Shown: positions 8,866 to 17,371, numbered from the stretch's first letter. The stretch is DNA of 64,000 nucleotides from Sinorhizobium sp. 8-89 (GCF_030124325.1 NZ_JASKLR010000003.1:310001-374000), one strand, 5' to 3'. The notes: generated from the sequence alone by a model not told the origin. Program-made: numbers and translations.

Positions 8866-9618
8866 ATGAAACTGATCGATCAAGTGGCGGTCGTCACCGG
8901 CGCCGGCCGGAATATCGGCGAGGCAACGGTGAAGCTTCTGGCAAGGGAAGGCGCAAGCATCGCCGTGACCGACATCGACGCCGAGCGTGCCGGACGCGTC
9001 GCGGAGGAGATCCGCGCAGCAGGTGGCACGGCCGAGGTGTTCCTCGCCAACGTTGCCGACGAAGAAGGCGTCATTTCGCTCGTCAGAGGCGTGGCCGACC
9101 GCTTCGGCAAGGTGGATATCCTCGTCAACAATGTCGCCATCAGTGACAACAAGCACATTCTGGACGTCACGAAGGAGGAATGGGACCGGGTGATCGCGGT
9201 GACGCTGACCGGCACATTTCTCATGAGCAAATATTTCTCCCAGCAGATGGTGGCGCAGGGCCATGGCGGTAACATCGTCAATGTCGGCTCGACCTCGGGC
9301 TTCTACGGCCGTCCGCGTGCCGTTGCCTACACGGCGGCCAAGGCGGGTGTCACCAATCTCTCGCGCTCTCTGGCGATCCAGCTCGCCAAGCACAAGATCC
9401 GGGTCAACTGCGTGGTGCCGAACAAGATCGGCTCGCCGGTCGGCAAGGATACCTTCGATCCGACCCGACCCGTCTTGAACCTGCGTGACCGGCCCGGTGT
9501 TCCGGACGATCTCGCCCGCGCCATCCTCTTCCTGGTCTCCGCCGATTCCGACTTCATCGACGGCACGACCCTTTTCGTCGACGGCGGCGTCTCCGCGCTC
9601 ATGCCTGGCAGCGAATGA
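8866..9618 (+). CDS. SDR-family oxidoreductase
   Basis: A 250-residue classical short-chain dehydrogenase. It has the cofactor motif TGAGRNIG at residues 11-18, Asp after the second strand (TDID, suggesting NAD preference), NNVA at 88-91, catalytic Ser in GSTSG near 142, and Tyr155/Lys159 in YTAAK. The ending GTTLFVDGGVSAL is typical of the FabG-like subgroup. It lies 61 bases after the permease gene in the same direction, with a hairpin between them, and is the last gene of the hydantoinase/importer cluster. It probably oxidises a hydroxy intermediate of the imported substrate. Confidence 0.88.
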   Translation: MKLIDQVAVVTGAGRNIGEATVKLLAREGASIAVTDIDAERAGRVAEEIRAAGGTAEVFLANVADEEGVISLVRGVADRFGKVDILVNNVAISDNKHILDVTKEEWDRVIAVTLTGTFLMSKYFSQQMVAQGHGGNIVNVGSTSGFYGRPRAVAYTAAKAGVTNLSRSLAIQLAKHKIRVNCVVPNKIGSPVGKDTFDPTRPVLNLRDRPGVPDDLARAILFLVSADSDFIDGTTLFVDGGVSALMPGSE

Positions 9619-9656
9619 AGGAAGCAGTGTTGTCAATTCAGTGACCGCGACACTGT

Positions 9657-10454
9657 CTATCGGTCGAGCTCCGGATAGATCCGGTCGAGAAATCCCGGTC
9701 GGAGCTTCTCGCCGATCAGGCAATCGGTGCCGGGCGCAGTTGTTGCGGCCAGATGAAGAGCGGGCGGTGGAGTGAGCCCGCTCACTTCGAGGATCAGCTT
9801 CTGGCGGATCGCGATCGCGAAATCCTCCGGTTCATGCACCGGCAGCACGAAGGATCCGGGTCCGCCGATGACGCATTCCGAATAATACTGGTCGAGCGGT
9901 CCGGTCGAGACCGACGGGCGGATGAGGATCGCAAGCCCGTTGATGATGATGCCGCGGCCAACCGCCCCATCGCGGGCGGGCGTCACCGGCGGGCCGGTAT
10001 TGTTCGGGCCGTCACCGGAAATATCGATGACCCGGCGTGCGCCGGAAAAGGCGTTGGAATCGATCAGGCTCGTGCCGAACAGGATGGCGTTGGAAATCGA
10101 CGTGCCGCGGCGCGTGCCGATCGGGCGGGCCTCGACCTTGGCCGCGAAAGCCTCGGCGTCGCCTGCATCGTCGATCACTTGCCAGGTGACCACCGACTGC
10201 TCGTTCACAAGTCCCGCCCACTCGAAGTAGCCGATCGCGATACGCCCGAGCAGGCCGCCCTTGACCGCGTTGATGAAGTCCGGATGCCGCAGCGCCTGCA
10301 GATAGCCGGACCGCTGCACCCGAGCCTCTTCCATGTCCATCGATCCGGACATGTCGACGGCCAGTACCAGTTCCACATCGACGTCCGCCGGCATGGCGGC
10401 CGATTGAATCGGACTCCCACTGAGGGCCAGGATCAATGCCAACGTGCTCAACAT
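9657..10454 (-). CDS. DUF1194 protein with von Willebrand factor A fold, exported
   Basis: A 265-residue protein with a hydrophobic signal sequence (cleavage probably near AAMPADV). The metal-ion-dependent adhesion motif DMSGSMD lies at residues 34-40, followed by IDISGDGPNNTG, which supplies the later MIDAS residues. The DUF1194 family is abundant in Rhizobiales, is predicted periplasmic, and has no established role; VWA folds usually mediate protein contacts. It runs convergent with the SDR gene, 38 bases away. It has no obvious operon partner. Confidence 0.85.
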   Translation of the reverse strand: MLSTLALILALSGSPIQSAAMPADVDVELVLAVDMSGSMDMEEARVQRSGYLQALRHPDFINAVKGGLLGRIAIGYFEWAGLVNEQSVVTWQVIDDAGDAEAFAAKVEARPIGTRRGTSISNAILFGTSLIDSNAFSGARRVIDISGDGPNNTGPPVTPARDGAVGRGIIINGLAILIRPSVSTGPLDQYYSECVIGGPGSFVLPVHEPEDFAIAIRQKLILEVSGLTPPPALHLAATTAPGTDCLIGEKLRPGFLDRIYPELDR

Positions 10455-10825
10455 CGCATCAACCTATTGCGTGGTCACTTCGTGGCTGAATGCGGAGAAA
10501 TATAAGGTGGTCTGCCCGCACCCTGCACTTCAAAAAATTGATCACATCAGTGATGCTTGGATTGCATCACGCCAAAATCAAGGCATCTGGGAGAATGTAG
10601 CACAGGATTGCGGCTGTGCGACCGTTGCGAACGATCCGCTCTACAATATTCGGTGATCGCCGATGTCTTTGCCTGCAGGTGGAGCCGAACATCGCCCGAT
10701 TTTGCCCTTGAACGGGTATTATCCGCGGGTGCATGTAAGGGGCGTTGAGCGTTAGATATCGCTGACGCAGTCGGCGCGAACGCGTTGAGCGATCCCGCGA
10801 GAAAGCGCGTCAGACGGAACTTGGG
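10455..10825. other. 371-bp intergenic region between divergent DUF1194 and glycoamylase-like genes
   Basis: This should hold both divergent promoters. The only structure I see is the overlapping palindrome pair at 10541-10570, listed separately. Short frames on both strands lack ribosome sites and look non-coding. Confidence 0.5.
10541..10570. promoter_or_regulatory. overlapping inverted repeats, candidate operator
   Basis: ATCAC-ATCA-GTGAT (10541-10554) overlaps GTGATGC-N7-GCATCAC (10550-10570). Both are perfect inverted repeats in the middle of a divergent intergenic region. This layout suits a dimeric regulator, but no regulator gene is adjacent and the binding protein is unknown. Confidence 0.4.
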
Positions 10826-12139
10826 ATGCTTCAATTCACCTTGGACACGGACAATACGCGGATCGACCGGCTGCAACGCGCTGGCTTTGGCTATTTTCTT
10901 CGATATTCCGATGCCAGGACGGGTCTCGTCGCGGACACGTCCCGCGCAGGATCGCCGTCAAGCATCGCCGCGACAGGCTTCGGCCTCGCCTGTTACCCTG
11001 TCGCGGTTGAACGCGGCTGGATGGGCCGCGCTGAGGCCGCCCGTCGCGTGCTGACGGTCTTGCGTTTTCTTGCGCCCAGCAGGCAGGCAAGCGATACACG
11101 CGCCACCGGCTATCGCGGCCTCTACTATCATTTCCTGGATATGCGCACCGGCGAGCGCACCTGGAGCAGCGAGCTTTCGACCATCGACAGCGCTCTGTTT
11201 TTTGCCGGCATGCTGACGGCAGCCGCCTATTTCTCGGAGCGCGGGCGGGACGAGGTGGAGATCCGCAGCCTTTCCGAACGGCTTTTCGAGCGAGCGGACT
11301 GGGCATGGGCACTCAATCGCGGCGACACGCTGACGATGGGGTGGCGTCCGCCCGGTCGTTTCCTGCGGTACCGCTGGCGCGGATATAGCGAAGCGCTGTT
11401 GCTCTATGTGTTGGCGCTCGCCGCACCGCGCCACGCAATCGCGGCCGAGAACTACGACGCTTTCACCGCTGCTCATGAATGGCTACCGATCGATGGCGGC
11501 CGGCATCTTCACGCGGGTGCGCTCTTCATCCACCTCTTTCCCCATGCATGGATCGATTTCCGCGCCCTTCGCGATGCCGAGATGGGCAAGACCGGGAGCG
11601 ATTATTTTGAGAACACCCGTCGGGCGATCGCGCTCCAGCGGGCGCATGCAGAGGAAAACCCCGGCGCCTTCGCCGGCTATTGCCGCGATCTCTGGGGCTT
11701 CAGCGCCTGCCACGCGCCGAAGGGTCGGTTGCGACTTCGTGACGGCCGTTGGCAGCGCATGCTCGGCTACGCGGCGCGCGGCGCGCCCTTCGGAGCCGAC
11801 GACGGGACGCTCGTTCCCTGGGCGCCGGTCGCTTGCCTGCCCTTCGAACCGGAGGCAGGCCTTGGTGGCATCAGTCATCTGCTTTCCCGTTATCCGGCGC
11901 TGCTCAGCGAAGACCGCCTTCCCGGCGGCTTCAATCCAAGCCTGCCGGGCGCGGGGGCCGAGGGTTGGGTGGACGACAGGGTCGTGGGACTTGACCAGGG
12001 CCTGTCCGTCATGATGATCGAGAACTGGAGAAGCGGATTGCTCTGGGATATCACACGCAGCATCCCGGCCTTCGGCCGCGGACTGCGCCGGGCCGGCTTC
12101 GAGGGTGGCTGGCTGTCGGCGGGTGGCCCGCGAATCTGA
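10826..12139 (+). CDS. glycoamylase-like domain protein (PF10091 type)
   Basis: A 437-residue protein without a signal peptide. The segments GYRGLYYHFLDMRTGERTW, ELSTIDSALFFAGMLTAA and the later GWVDDRVVGLDQGLSVMMIEN match the glycoamylase-like (alpha/alpha-toroid) family, also found as the C-terminal domain of cyclic beta-1,2-glucan synthase. The TIDSAL acidic residue and ELST helix line the presumed active cleft. The substrate is likely a beta-glucan or other oligosaccharide, but this is family inference. The following FhuF-like gene starts 17 bases after its stop in the same direction, suggesting a two-gene transcript whose functional link is unclear. Confidence 0.78.
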   Translation: MLQFTLDTDNTRIDRLQRAGFGYFLRYSDARTGLVADTSRAGSPSSIAATGFGLACYPVAVERGWMGRAEAARRVLTVLRFLAPSRQASDTRATGYRGLYYHFLDMRTGERTWSSELSTIDSALFFAGMLTAAAYFSERGRDEVEIRSLSERLFERADWAWALNRGDTLTMGWRPPGRFLRYRWRGYSEALLLYVLALAAPRHAIAAENYDAFTAAHEWLPIDGGRHLHAGALFIHLFPHAWIDFRALRDAEMGKTGSDYFENTRRAIALQRAHAEENPGAFAGYCRDLWGFSACHAPKGRLRLRDGRWQRMLGYAARGAPFGADDGTLVPWAPVACLPFEPEAGLGGISHLLSRYPALLSEDRLPGGFNPSLPGAGAEGWVDDRVVGLDQGLSVMMIENWRSGLLWDITRSIPAFGRGLRRAGFEGGWLSAGGPRI

Positions 12140-12155
12140 TCGCGACGGAGACGGG

Positions 12156-13004
12156 ATGGAGAATGCGCGGAAGCGGGAGATGGGAGACACCGCCGGCGAG
12201 GGGAAGGCGAGGGCCGCCATCGCCTGGCTCGAGGCCGCGTTTCCCGAGGTTGCCTGCTCGCTAACGCCGGACGAGGACATGCGGCTGCCGTCGGCGTTCT
12301 GGGCCGAGGGATCGCCCAATGTGGAGACCTGTCTCGCTTATCAGGAGCGCTTCGCCGCCGGCATGGACAACAAGGTGCGGGCGGCGCATCTCATCGCCCT
12401 CTATAGTCATCAACTCAGCCTTGCGGCGGCAGCCATCTATCTCTGCGGCAGTCTCATTCCGGACGTGAAGCATTTGCGCTTCGAGCATTATGCGCGTCCG
12501 CTCGAGGCGGGTGTCGTCGAGGCTGGGCGTTTTCGTTTTTGTATGACACTGAAGGAAGTCGCCGGCTGCGTGCCCGACGATCCCGACGAGCTTTTTCACG
12601 ATCTCTTTGTCGCTCATCTGAAGCCGATCATCGCACTCTTGAAGTGGCGCTGCGGCCTGTCGGCGCGCGCGCAATGGCGGCTTGCTGCCGACAGCATGGC
12701 AGGTGCCTTTCTCGAAGTCGGACGACGGCGCGGAATGGAGGCGGAGGCGATCGCGCAGGCGCTGGCGATCGTCAAGCGCGTCGGGTCCCCGCTCAGCTCC
12801 GAGGCGCTTTGCTACGAGAAGATCGAAGCGGCCGTGGGCGAGAAAGGCTTTACGCGGACCTACAGGATGCGCGGCGGGTGCTGTCTCTACTATCGCACCG
12901 ACGGCGGCAGCTATTGCGACAGCTGCGTGCTGTTGGAGCCCGAGACTCGGCGCGAGCGGCTGCGCGCGCATCTGCTCGATACTGCTCGCGACCGAATGGG
13001 CTGA
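12156..13004 (+). CDS. FhuF-family siderophore-iron reductase
   Basis: A 282-residue protein ending in the FhuF-type [2Fe-2S] motif C-C-x10-C-x2-C (Cys242, Cys243, Cys254, Cys257) in GGCCLYYRTDGGSYCDSC. FhuF proteins reduce ferric hydroxamate siderophores in the cytoplasm to release iron. The ATG at 12156 follows GGAGACGG; the open frame extends 17 codons upstream into the previous gene's end and is less likely. The N-terminal two thirds match the family only loosely. A second FhuF lies in the siderophore operon at 31995-32750; this one is not next to any transporter, so its siderophore is unknown. Confidence 0.8.
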   Translation: MENARKREMGDTAGEGKARAAIAWLEAAFPEVACSLTPDEDMRLPSAFWAEGSPNVETCLAYQERFAAGMDNKVRAAHLIALYSHQLSLAAAAIYLCGSLIPDVKHLRFEHYARPLEAGVVEAGRFRFCMTLKEVAGCVPDDPDELFHDLFVAHLKPIIALLKWRCGLSARAQWRLAADSMAGAFLEVGRRRGMEAEAIAQALAIVKRVGSPLSSEALCYEKIEAAVGEKGFTRTYRMRGGCCLYYRTDGGSYCDSCVLLEPETRRERLRAHLLDTARDRMG

Positions 13005-13095
13005 GTTTTTCGGCCCTCATCGCCCGCCGCTCTCCAACGCCCCCCGAAGGTGGGGGCGTTGGAATTTTCGGGCGGTGCCTTGATCCCCGTCTCCG

Positions 13096-13881
13096 CTAAT
13101 GCGCCTTGACGAAACGGTCGTTGATGAAGCCGGAAACCACCCCGAGCACGAGCCAGAAGGCAAGCGTGGTCGCAAGCGCGGCGACGGCGAACTCCGCACC
13201 GAGGACGGCGGGCACGTTGCTGGAAATGTCGAGCGGTTGCGGCGCGCCATAGATCTGCGGTGCGGCGATGAGCGCCAGACCCGCGATCTTGGCGACCAGT
13301 TCGCGGCGCAGCGCCAGCAGATAGAGGGCTACTGCCGAAAGCAGCACGGTTGCGGCCCACCAGACCTGCCGGTCGCCGAGTTCGGCCGCCGGGAAGCCCG
13401 GCAGTTCGGGTGGAAGGCCGATCGCTGGCAGCAAGTGGACGGCCAGCCAGCCGAAGGCGCCCCAGAAGGCGCCGTTCGCGAGCGTGATCGGATAACCGAT
13501 CACAAGGCTGACGCCGGCAAGCAGCAGCGAAAAACCGGCGCCGGTCACGAGATTGGCGAGAAGAGTGCCGGAGAAGCGGCTCATGCCGAACATGATGCCG
13601 CCTTCCTCATGCTCGCCCTCATGTTCATGTGCATGGGCCGGTGTGACTGGCGAGAACGTGGAAAGCAGCGCACCGAGCGCCGAAGTCCCGTTCAGCCATG
13701 AATGCTGGTCGTGACCGGCGACGGGCTCCTGCGTTGCCGGATGATCCGCCGACGGCGCTTCGCCCTCGTATTTCTCGGCGTGCAGGATCAGCGGCACGAC
13801 GCGCATTTCCTGCGCGGCGGTCATGAAGACGCCGGCGATCAGTCCGGCCACGATCGCGGCCAGAAGTGTCTTGACGATCAT
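13096..13881 (-). CDS. cbtA: cobalt transporter subunit CbtA
   Basis: A 261-residue inner-membrane protein with an N-terminal membrane segment (VKTLLAAIVAGLIAGVFMTAAQE), a His/Glu-rich loop at residues 82-95 (HAHEHEGEHEE), a plausible metal-binding site, and four or five further membrane segments. This matches CbtA, which with the small CbtB is predicted to import cobalt for cobalamin synthesis in alphaproteobacteria. The cbtB gene lies upstream in the same direction with a 218-base gap, and a cobalamin riboswitch precedes both. Control by adenosylcobalamin is therefore likely. Confidence 0.92.
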   Translation of the reverse strand: MIVKTLLAAIVAGLIAGVFMTAAQEMRVVPLILHAEKYEGEAPSADHPATQEPVAGHDQHSWLNGTSALGALLSTFSPVTPAHAHEHEGEHEEGGIMFGMSRFSGTLLANLVTGAGFSLLLAGVSLVIGYPITLANGAFWGAFGWLAVHLLPAIGLPPELPGFPAAELGDRQVWWAATVLLSAVALYLLALRRELVAKIAGLALIAAPQIYGAPQPLDISSNVPAVLGAEFAVAALATTLAFWLVLGVVSGFINDRFVKAH

Positions 13882-14099
13882 TGTCGATATTCCTCAATCG
13901 GGCGCGCGGCCACTCCGAAGCGCAGCGCGTCATTCAGCATCCGCGAACGCCGTGCAGACGCCACAGCCGGCGCCATTTCCGGTTTCCGTGGATGCAAAAT
14001 GCCAGCGGAGCACGCTGGGGCGCATGCCAAACGGCAACTGCGCCCGCGTGCTATACGCCGGACGAACGATGGAACGCCATGCGCGTTCCATGGCATCGA

Positions 14100-14276
14100 T
14101 CAGTGGCAGGGGAAGCCATAGGAATGGCGGGTGTCGTGCGCCGTGTCGTGCAGAACGGCCGAATTCGCGAGGCCTGCACCGAAGACAAGGAAAGCGCCGA
14201 TCAACAGGGCAGAGATGCCCGCGACCAGACGATCGTTAAGGGAAAGTGGAATGCTCGAAACTGTAGACGTAGCCAT
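14100..14276 (-). CDS. cbtB: cobalt transporter subunit CbtB (58 aa)
   Basis: A short frame on the minus strand from ATG 14276 (preceded by CGGAGG) to TGA at 14100 encodes 58 residues. It starts MATSTVSSIPLSLNDRL, has one membrane helix (VAGISALLIGAFLVFGAGLA), then a His-rich tail (VLHDTAHDTRHSYGFPCH). This is the CbtB pattern: one helix followed by a conserved metal-binding His cluster. It lies between the cobalamin riboswitch and cbtA. Confidence 0.93.
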   Translation of the reverse strand: MATSTVSSIPLSLNDRLVAGISALLIGAFLVFGAGLANSAVLHDTAHDTRHSYGFPCH

Positions 14277-14331
14277 AACAACCTCCGTGATGGCGTTGGG
14301 ACGTTTCCCGGGTTGGGCACAATGCCCGCAT

Positions 14332-14606
14332 CAACTGGCAGGTTTCCTGGCTCACGGCGTCAGGTGCCAAGATCCTTGCGCGTTCATCTGAACACACGGT
14401 GTTCTAGTCACCAGGGATTTGCCTCGCCTTCCCAGGATCGAACCGCCCTCTCGCGGTCCTTCCCAGTGGCTTCTTCCGGATCGCTCCGGAACGGCAAATT
14501 CACGCCGCTCTACAGTCGCGGGGTCGGCCGTGATTGAGATGCCCAGTTTGGGTCCATCCGTCACGTTCCCGTTTACTCCCGAAAGGCGTTCGCTTTCCGG
14601 GAACCA
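14332..14606 (-). ncRNA. cobalamin riboswitch controlling cbtBA
   Basis: Read on the minus strand, the classical elements occur in order: GGTTCCC near 14605, GGGAACGTGA, CCCCGCGACTGTAGAGCGG, the B12-box core AAGCCACTGGGAAGG, a variable stem, a second CTGGGAAGGCGAGG, and the closing GAGCCAGGAAACCTGCCAG near 14335. It ends about 55 bases before the cbtB start. The GGGCA/TGCCC and CCCGGGAAACGTCCC hairpins between aptamer and start could be the expression platform. Boundaries are approximate. Confidence 0.93.
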
Positions 14607-14663
14607 ATCGATCTCAGATGATTAGGATCGGTTGCCGGCGATGTCAATTGAGCTTGCGGCTTC

Positions 14664-15308
14664 TCAAGTGGCATCTGCGACAAATTCCCGAAGGATCATG
14701 TGCTCGTAGGCCTTGACGATGCGATCGCCTTCGGGTCTGTCGACCGAGACCGCGAGCCTCATCGTGCATTCCCCGAGATGCATGATGAGAAAGGCGGCGT
14801 TCTCGATTCTCTCGCGCGGCGTTTCCGGAGCGACCCTCGCCCAGGTGTCAGCGAGCAATTTTCCGTTCGCCCGGCTTTCCACGAGTTCGATTTTGCGCAG
14901 GGTTCTGTCCGCCTGCATCGCCGACCAGATGTCGCGCATCACCGGCTCGGCGAGAAACATGTCGTAATACGTGTCGAAGAGTGCCGAAAAGGCGCTGCGC
15001 AATTCGGCGAGCGTGGTGACTTTGGCGAATTCGCTCGCGATGCAGTTTCGGCTGGCGGCATTGTAGCGTTCGGCAAGGGTGCGCACGATCGCCGCCTTCT
15101 CGGGAAAATATTGATAGAGCGAGCCGATGGAGATGCCGGCCATCTCCGCGAGCTCGCTCATGCGCATGGCGTCGCTTCCCCTTCTCTCGATCAGCCTGAT
15201 GGCACAGGAGAGAATGTGCTCGACACGCGCACGGCTACGCTTCTGGCTCGGCTTGCGGCGAAGGGTTGGTTCCTCTTCGGTCGGTCTGGTCGCCGGATTT
15301 GATTTCAT
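14664..15308 (-). CDS. TetR/AcrR-family transcriptional regulator
   Basis: A 214-residue regulator. A basic N-terminal tail (RRKPSQKRSRARVEHIL) precedes the TetR helix-turn-helix at residues 50-75 (SELAEMAGISIGSLYQYFPEKAAI). The ligand domain is not specific enough to name an effector. It is transcribed divergently from the DUF1772 gene; the 94-base spacer holds a perfect 16-bp palindrome and a 15-bp inverted repeat, so auto-repression together with repression of the neighbour is the likely arrangement. Confidence 0.9.
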   Translation of the reverse strand: MKSNPATRPTEEEPTLRRKPSQKRSRARVEHILSCAIRLIERRGSDAMRMSELAEMAGISIGSLYQYFPEKAAIVRTLAERYNAASRNCIASEFAKVTTLAELRSAFSALFDTYYDMFLAEPVMRDIWSAMQADRTLRKIELVESRANGKLLADTWARVAPETPRERIENAAFLIMHLGECTMRLAVSVDRPEGDRIVKAYEHMILREFVADAT

Positions 15309-15312
15309 GAGT

Positions 15313-15375
15313 AGTCCTCACATTTGCTTGACACTCAAAATACGAGGGTTTATCACATTTGCAAATGTGAGGACT
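15313..15375 (+). promoter_or_regulatory. TetR operator and sigma70-type promoter of the DUF1772 gene
   Basis: TTGACA at 15328-15333 and TATCAC at 15351-15356 are 17 bases apart. The perfect palindrome CACATTTGCAAATGTG (15354-15369) covers the -10 box. AGTCCTCACATTTGC (15313-15327) is repeated inverted as GCAAATGTGAGGACT (15361-15375), giving a second half-site upstream of the -35 box. This is a textbook repressor layout for the divergent TetR gene. Confidence 0.75.
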
Positions 15376-15402
15376 GCTCATATTTTCTAAAAGGATGATG
15401 TG

Positions 15403-15882
15403 ATGGCTGCTCTAATTCCCGCATTGGCTTTTGCCGCCGTCGTCGGTTCCGGCCTCATGGCCGGCCTGTTCTTCATCTTCTCCGTCTGCATCATGCAGGC
15501 CTTGTCGCGGTTGCCGCCCGAACAAGGCATCGCCGCAATGAATGCCATCAACGTGGTGATCCAGAATCCGCTGTTTCTCAGCGCCTTCATGGGAACGGCG
15601 CTCCTCGGGCTGATCCTCATTGCCGCGGCCTTCTTTTCGGGCGGGCAGGGCAGCTGGCTGCTTGCGGCCGGCGGGCTTGCCTATGTCGTCGGCACGCTGC
15701 TTGTGACGATCGTCTTCAATGTGCCGTTGAATGACTCGCTTGCGGCCGCGGCCCCCGGACCGGCAGCCAACGAGCTCTGGCAGAAACGGTACCTGACCGA
15801 TTGGGTCTGGTGGAACCACGTGCGGACATTCGCGTCGATCGGAGCGCTGGCGCTCTTCGCACTTGGCTTCGCCCGCAGCTAG
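15403..15882 (+). CDS. DUF1772 (anthrone-oxygenase-like) membrane protein
   Basis: A 159-residue integral membrane protein with four hydrophobic segments. The pattern GSGLMAGLFFIFSVCIMQALSRL, a middle VVIQNPLFLSAFMGTALLG, the NVPLND motif and the late WWNHVRTFAS motif are the DUF1772/anthrone oxygenase signature. The first GTG at 15400 is directly followed by ATG 15403, which is preferred (AAAAGGA upstream). It is probably repressed by the adjacent TetR protein. The function in bacteria is not established; related fungal proteins oxidise anthrones. Confidence 0.87.
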   Translation: MAALIPALAFAAVVGSGLMAGLFFIFSVCIMQALSRLPPEQGIAAMNAINVVIQNPLFLSAFMGTALLGLILIAAAFFSGGQGSWLLAAGGLAYVVGTLLVTIVFNVPLNDSLAAAAPGPAANELWQKRYLTDWVWWNHVRTFASIGALALFALGFARS

Positions 15883-15901
15883 GCGCGATTTAAGCGTCTG
15901 T

Positions 15902-16693
15902 TCAGCGTCCGGCGTAGTGCGGCTCGCGCCGTTCCTTCCAAGCCGCGAGTGCCTCACCGAGATCATGGCTCGGCACCATGCGCGCGAACTGTTCGCTCTC
16001 GTTCAGCAGGCCTTCTCCGATCGTCATGTTGAGGCCCCGGGTGACAGCAGTGATGATCGCGGCGGTCGCAAGGGGCGAGTGGCGCATGATGCGGGCAGCC
16101 AATTCGCGGGCGGCTGTGATGAGGTCGCCATGCGGCACGATCTTGTTGACGAGCCCCATATCGAGCGCCTGGCTCGCGGGAAAGTCGTCTCCAGTCAGCA
16201 GCAGTTCGAGCGTGCGCTTGCGACCGGCGAGGCGCGGCAGGCGCTGAGTGCCCCCGAAGGTCGGCGGCATGGCCAGCCTGATCTCGGGCTTGGCAAAGCG
16301 TGCTTGCTCGCTGGCTATGGCGAGATGCACGGCTTCGGTGATTTCGCAGCCGCCGCCATAGGCAAGGCCGTTGACGGCGGCAATGATCGGTTTCGGAAAG
16401 GCTTCGAGACGGGCGGTAAGCCTTTGTCCCCGCCGCACGAAATCACGGACGGCCGCGTTTACACCTTTCGCTACGCTTCTGGAAAACTCAGGAATGTCTC
16501 CGCCGGCTGAAAAGGCCCGCTCGCCGGCGCCGGTGAGAATGACCGTCTGGACCGTGTCGTCGACTTCGATCAGGTCGAGCAGGACAAGCAGCCGGTCTAT
16601 CAGTTCATAATTCAACGCGTTCAGCTTTTCCGGCCGGTTGAAGGTGAGCAGCGCGACGCCTTCGGAGACGTCGAAAAGCACTGTGTCGGACAT
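15902..16693 (-). CDS. enoyl-CoA hydratase/isomerase (crotonase) family protein
   Basis: A 263-residue crotonase. The oxyanion-hole segments AFSAGGDIPEF and NGLAYGGGCEITEAVHLA are present, with acidic residues at the two usual catalytic sites (Glu in GGGCE; Glu in KPEIRLAMPPTFGGTQRLPR). The ATG at 16693 has GGGAGATC upstream; the open frame runs 43 codons further but crosses the TetR operator. It is divergent from a TetR gene 79 bases away and is probably its target. Substrate class (short or medium enoyl-CoA) is not resolved. Confidence 0.88.
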   Translation of the reverse strand: MSDTVLFDVSEGVALLTFNRPEKLNALNYELIDRLLVLLDLIEVDDTVQTVILTGAGERAFSAGGDIPEFSRSVAKGVNAAVRDFVRRGQRLTARLEAFPKPIIAAVNGLAYGGGCEITEAVHLAIASEQARFAKPEIRLAMPPTFGGTQRLPRLAGRKRTLELLLTGDDFPASQALDMGLVNKIVPHGDLITAARELAARIMRHSPLATAAIITAVTRGLNMTIGEGLLNESEQFARMVPSHDLGEALAAWKERREPHYAGR

Positions 16694-16745
16694 GGCGATC
16701 TCCCGTGGTGTTGACGGAAGCAGGCTAGGGGAGCGATAAGCGACT

Positions 16746-16767
16746 GTATATTCACTAGTCGGTATAC
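16746..16767. promoter_or_regulatory. imperfect palindrome, candidate TetR operator
   Basis: GTATA-N3-CACTAGTCGG-TATAC is centred on ACTAGT, with matching GTATA/TATAC ends (22 bp). It lies six bases before the TetR start and between the divergent crotonase and TetR genes, so it could control both. Confidence 0.5.
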
Positions 16768-16772
16768 ATAGC

Positions 16773-17351
16773 ATGACGGGTACCTCCTCCACTCGCGACC
16801 GCATCGTCTCCGCGGCAGCCAAGCTCTTCTATGCGGAAGGCATCCGCGCCGTCAGCGTCGACGCCGTAGCGGCGGCCGCCGGCGTTACGAAACGCACGCT
16901 CTACTATCATTTCGACAGCAAGGACGATCTGATCGCCGCCTATCTTGATGGCCGCGACCAGCCGAACCTCAAGCTCTTTCAGAAATGGTTTGCCGACACC
17001 GAGGGTGACGTGGCAGCCAAGATCGAAGGTATCTTTCGCAATCTGGCGCGCGCCGCCCGACACCCGAAATGGAAGGGCTGCGGCTTTTTGCGCACGTCCG
17101 TCGAGCTCGCCAGCATGCCCGGCCATCCGGCAATCCGCGTCGGTGCCGCCCACAAGAAGAGGTTCGAGGCCTGGCTGCAGCAGGTGTTTGAAGCGGAAAG
17201 GGTCGAACAGCCTCTGATGCTGGCGCGGCAGGTGCTGCTGCTCCTCGACGGCAGTTTTGCCGTGGTGCTGCTTCACCGCGACCCGACCTATATGGAAACC
17301 GCGGGCGCGGCGGCGGCCTTGCTGGTGAAGAGCGCGCTAGTGGGGCGGTGA
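16773..17351 (+). CDS. TetR/AcrR-family transcriptional regulator
   Basis: A 192-residue regulator. The helix-turn-helix spans about residues 28-55 (VDAVAAAAGVTKRTLYYHFDSKDDLIAAYL), a canonical TetR_N domain. The C-terminal domain includes KGCGFLRTSVELASMPGHPA, seen in TetR members with the TetR_C_36-like fold. Its start lies six bases behind the candidate operator, which argues for autoregulation and control of the divergent crotonase gene. No recognisable effector site. Confidence 0.9.
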   Translation: MTGTSSTRDRIVSAAAKLFYAEGIRAVSVDAVAAAAGVTKRTLYYHFDSKDDLIAAYLDGRDQPNLKLFQKWFADTEGDVAAKIEGIFRNLARAARHPKWKGCGFLRTSVELASMPGHPAIRVGAAHKKRFEAWLQQVFEAERVEQPLMLARQVLLLLDGSFAVVLLHRDPTYMETAGAAAALLVKSALVGR

Positions 17352-17371
17352 TCGCGTGCCGTGTTTTGTGA

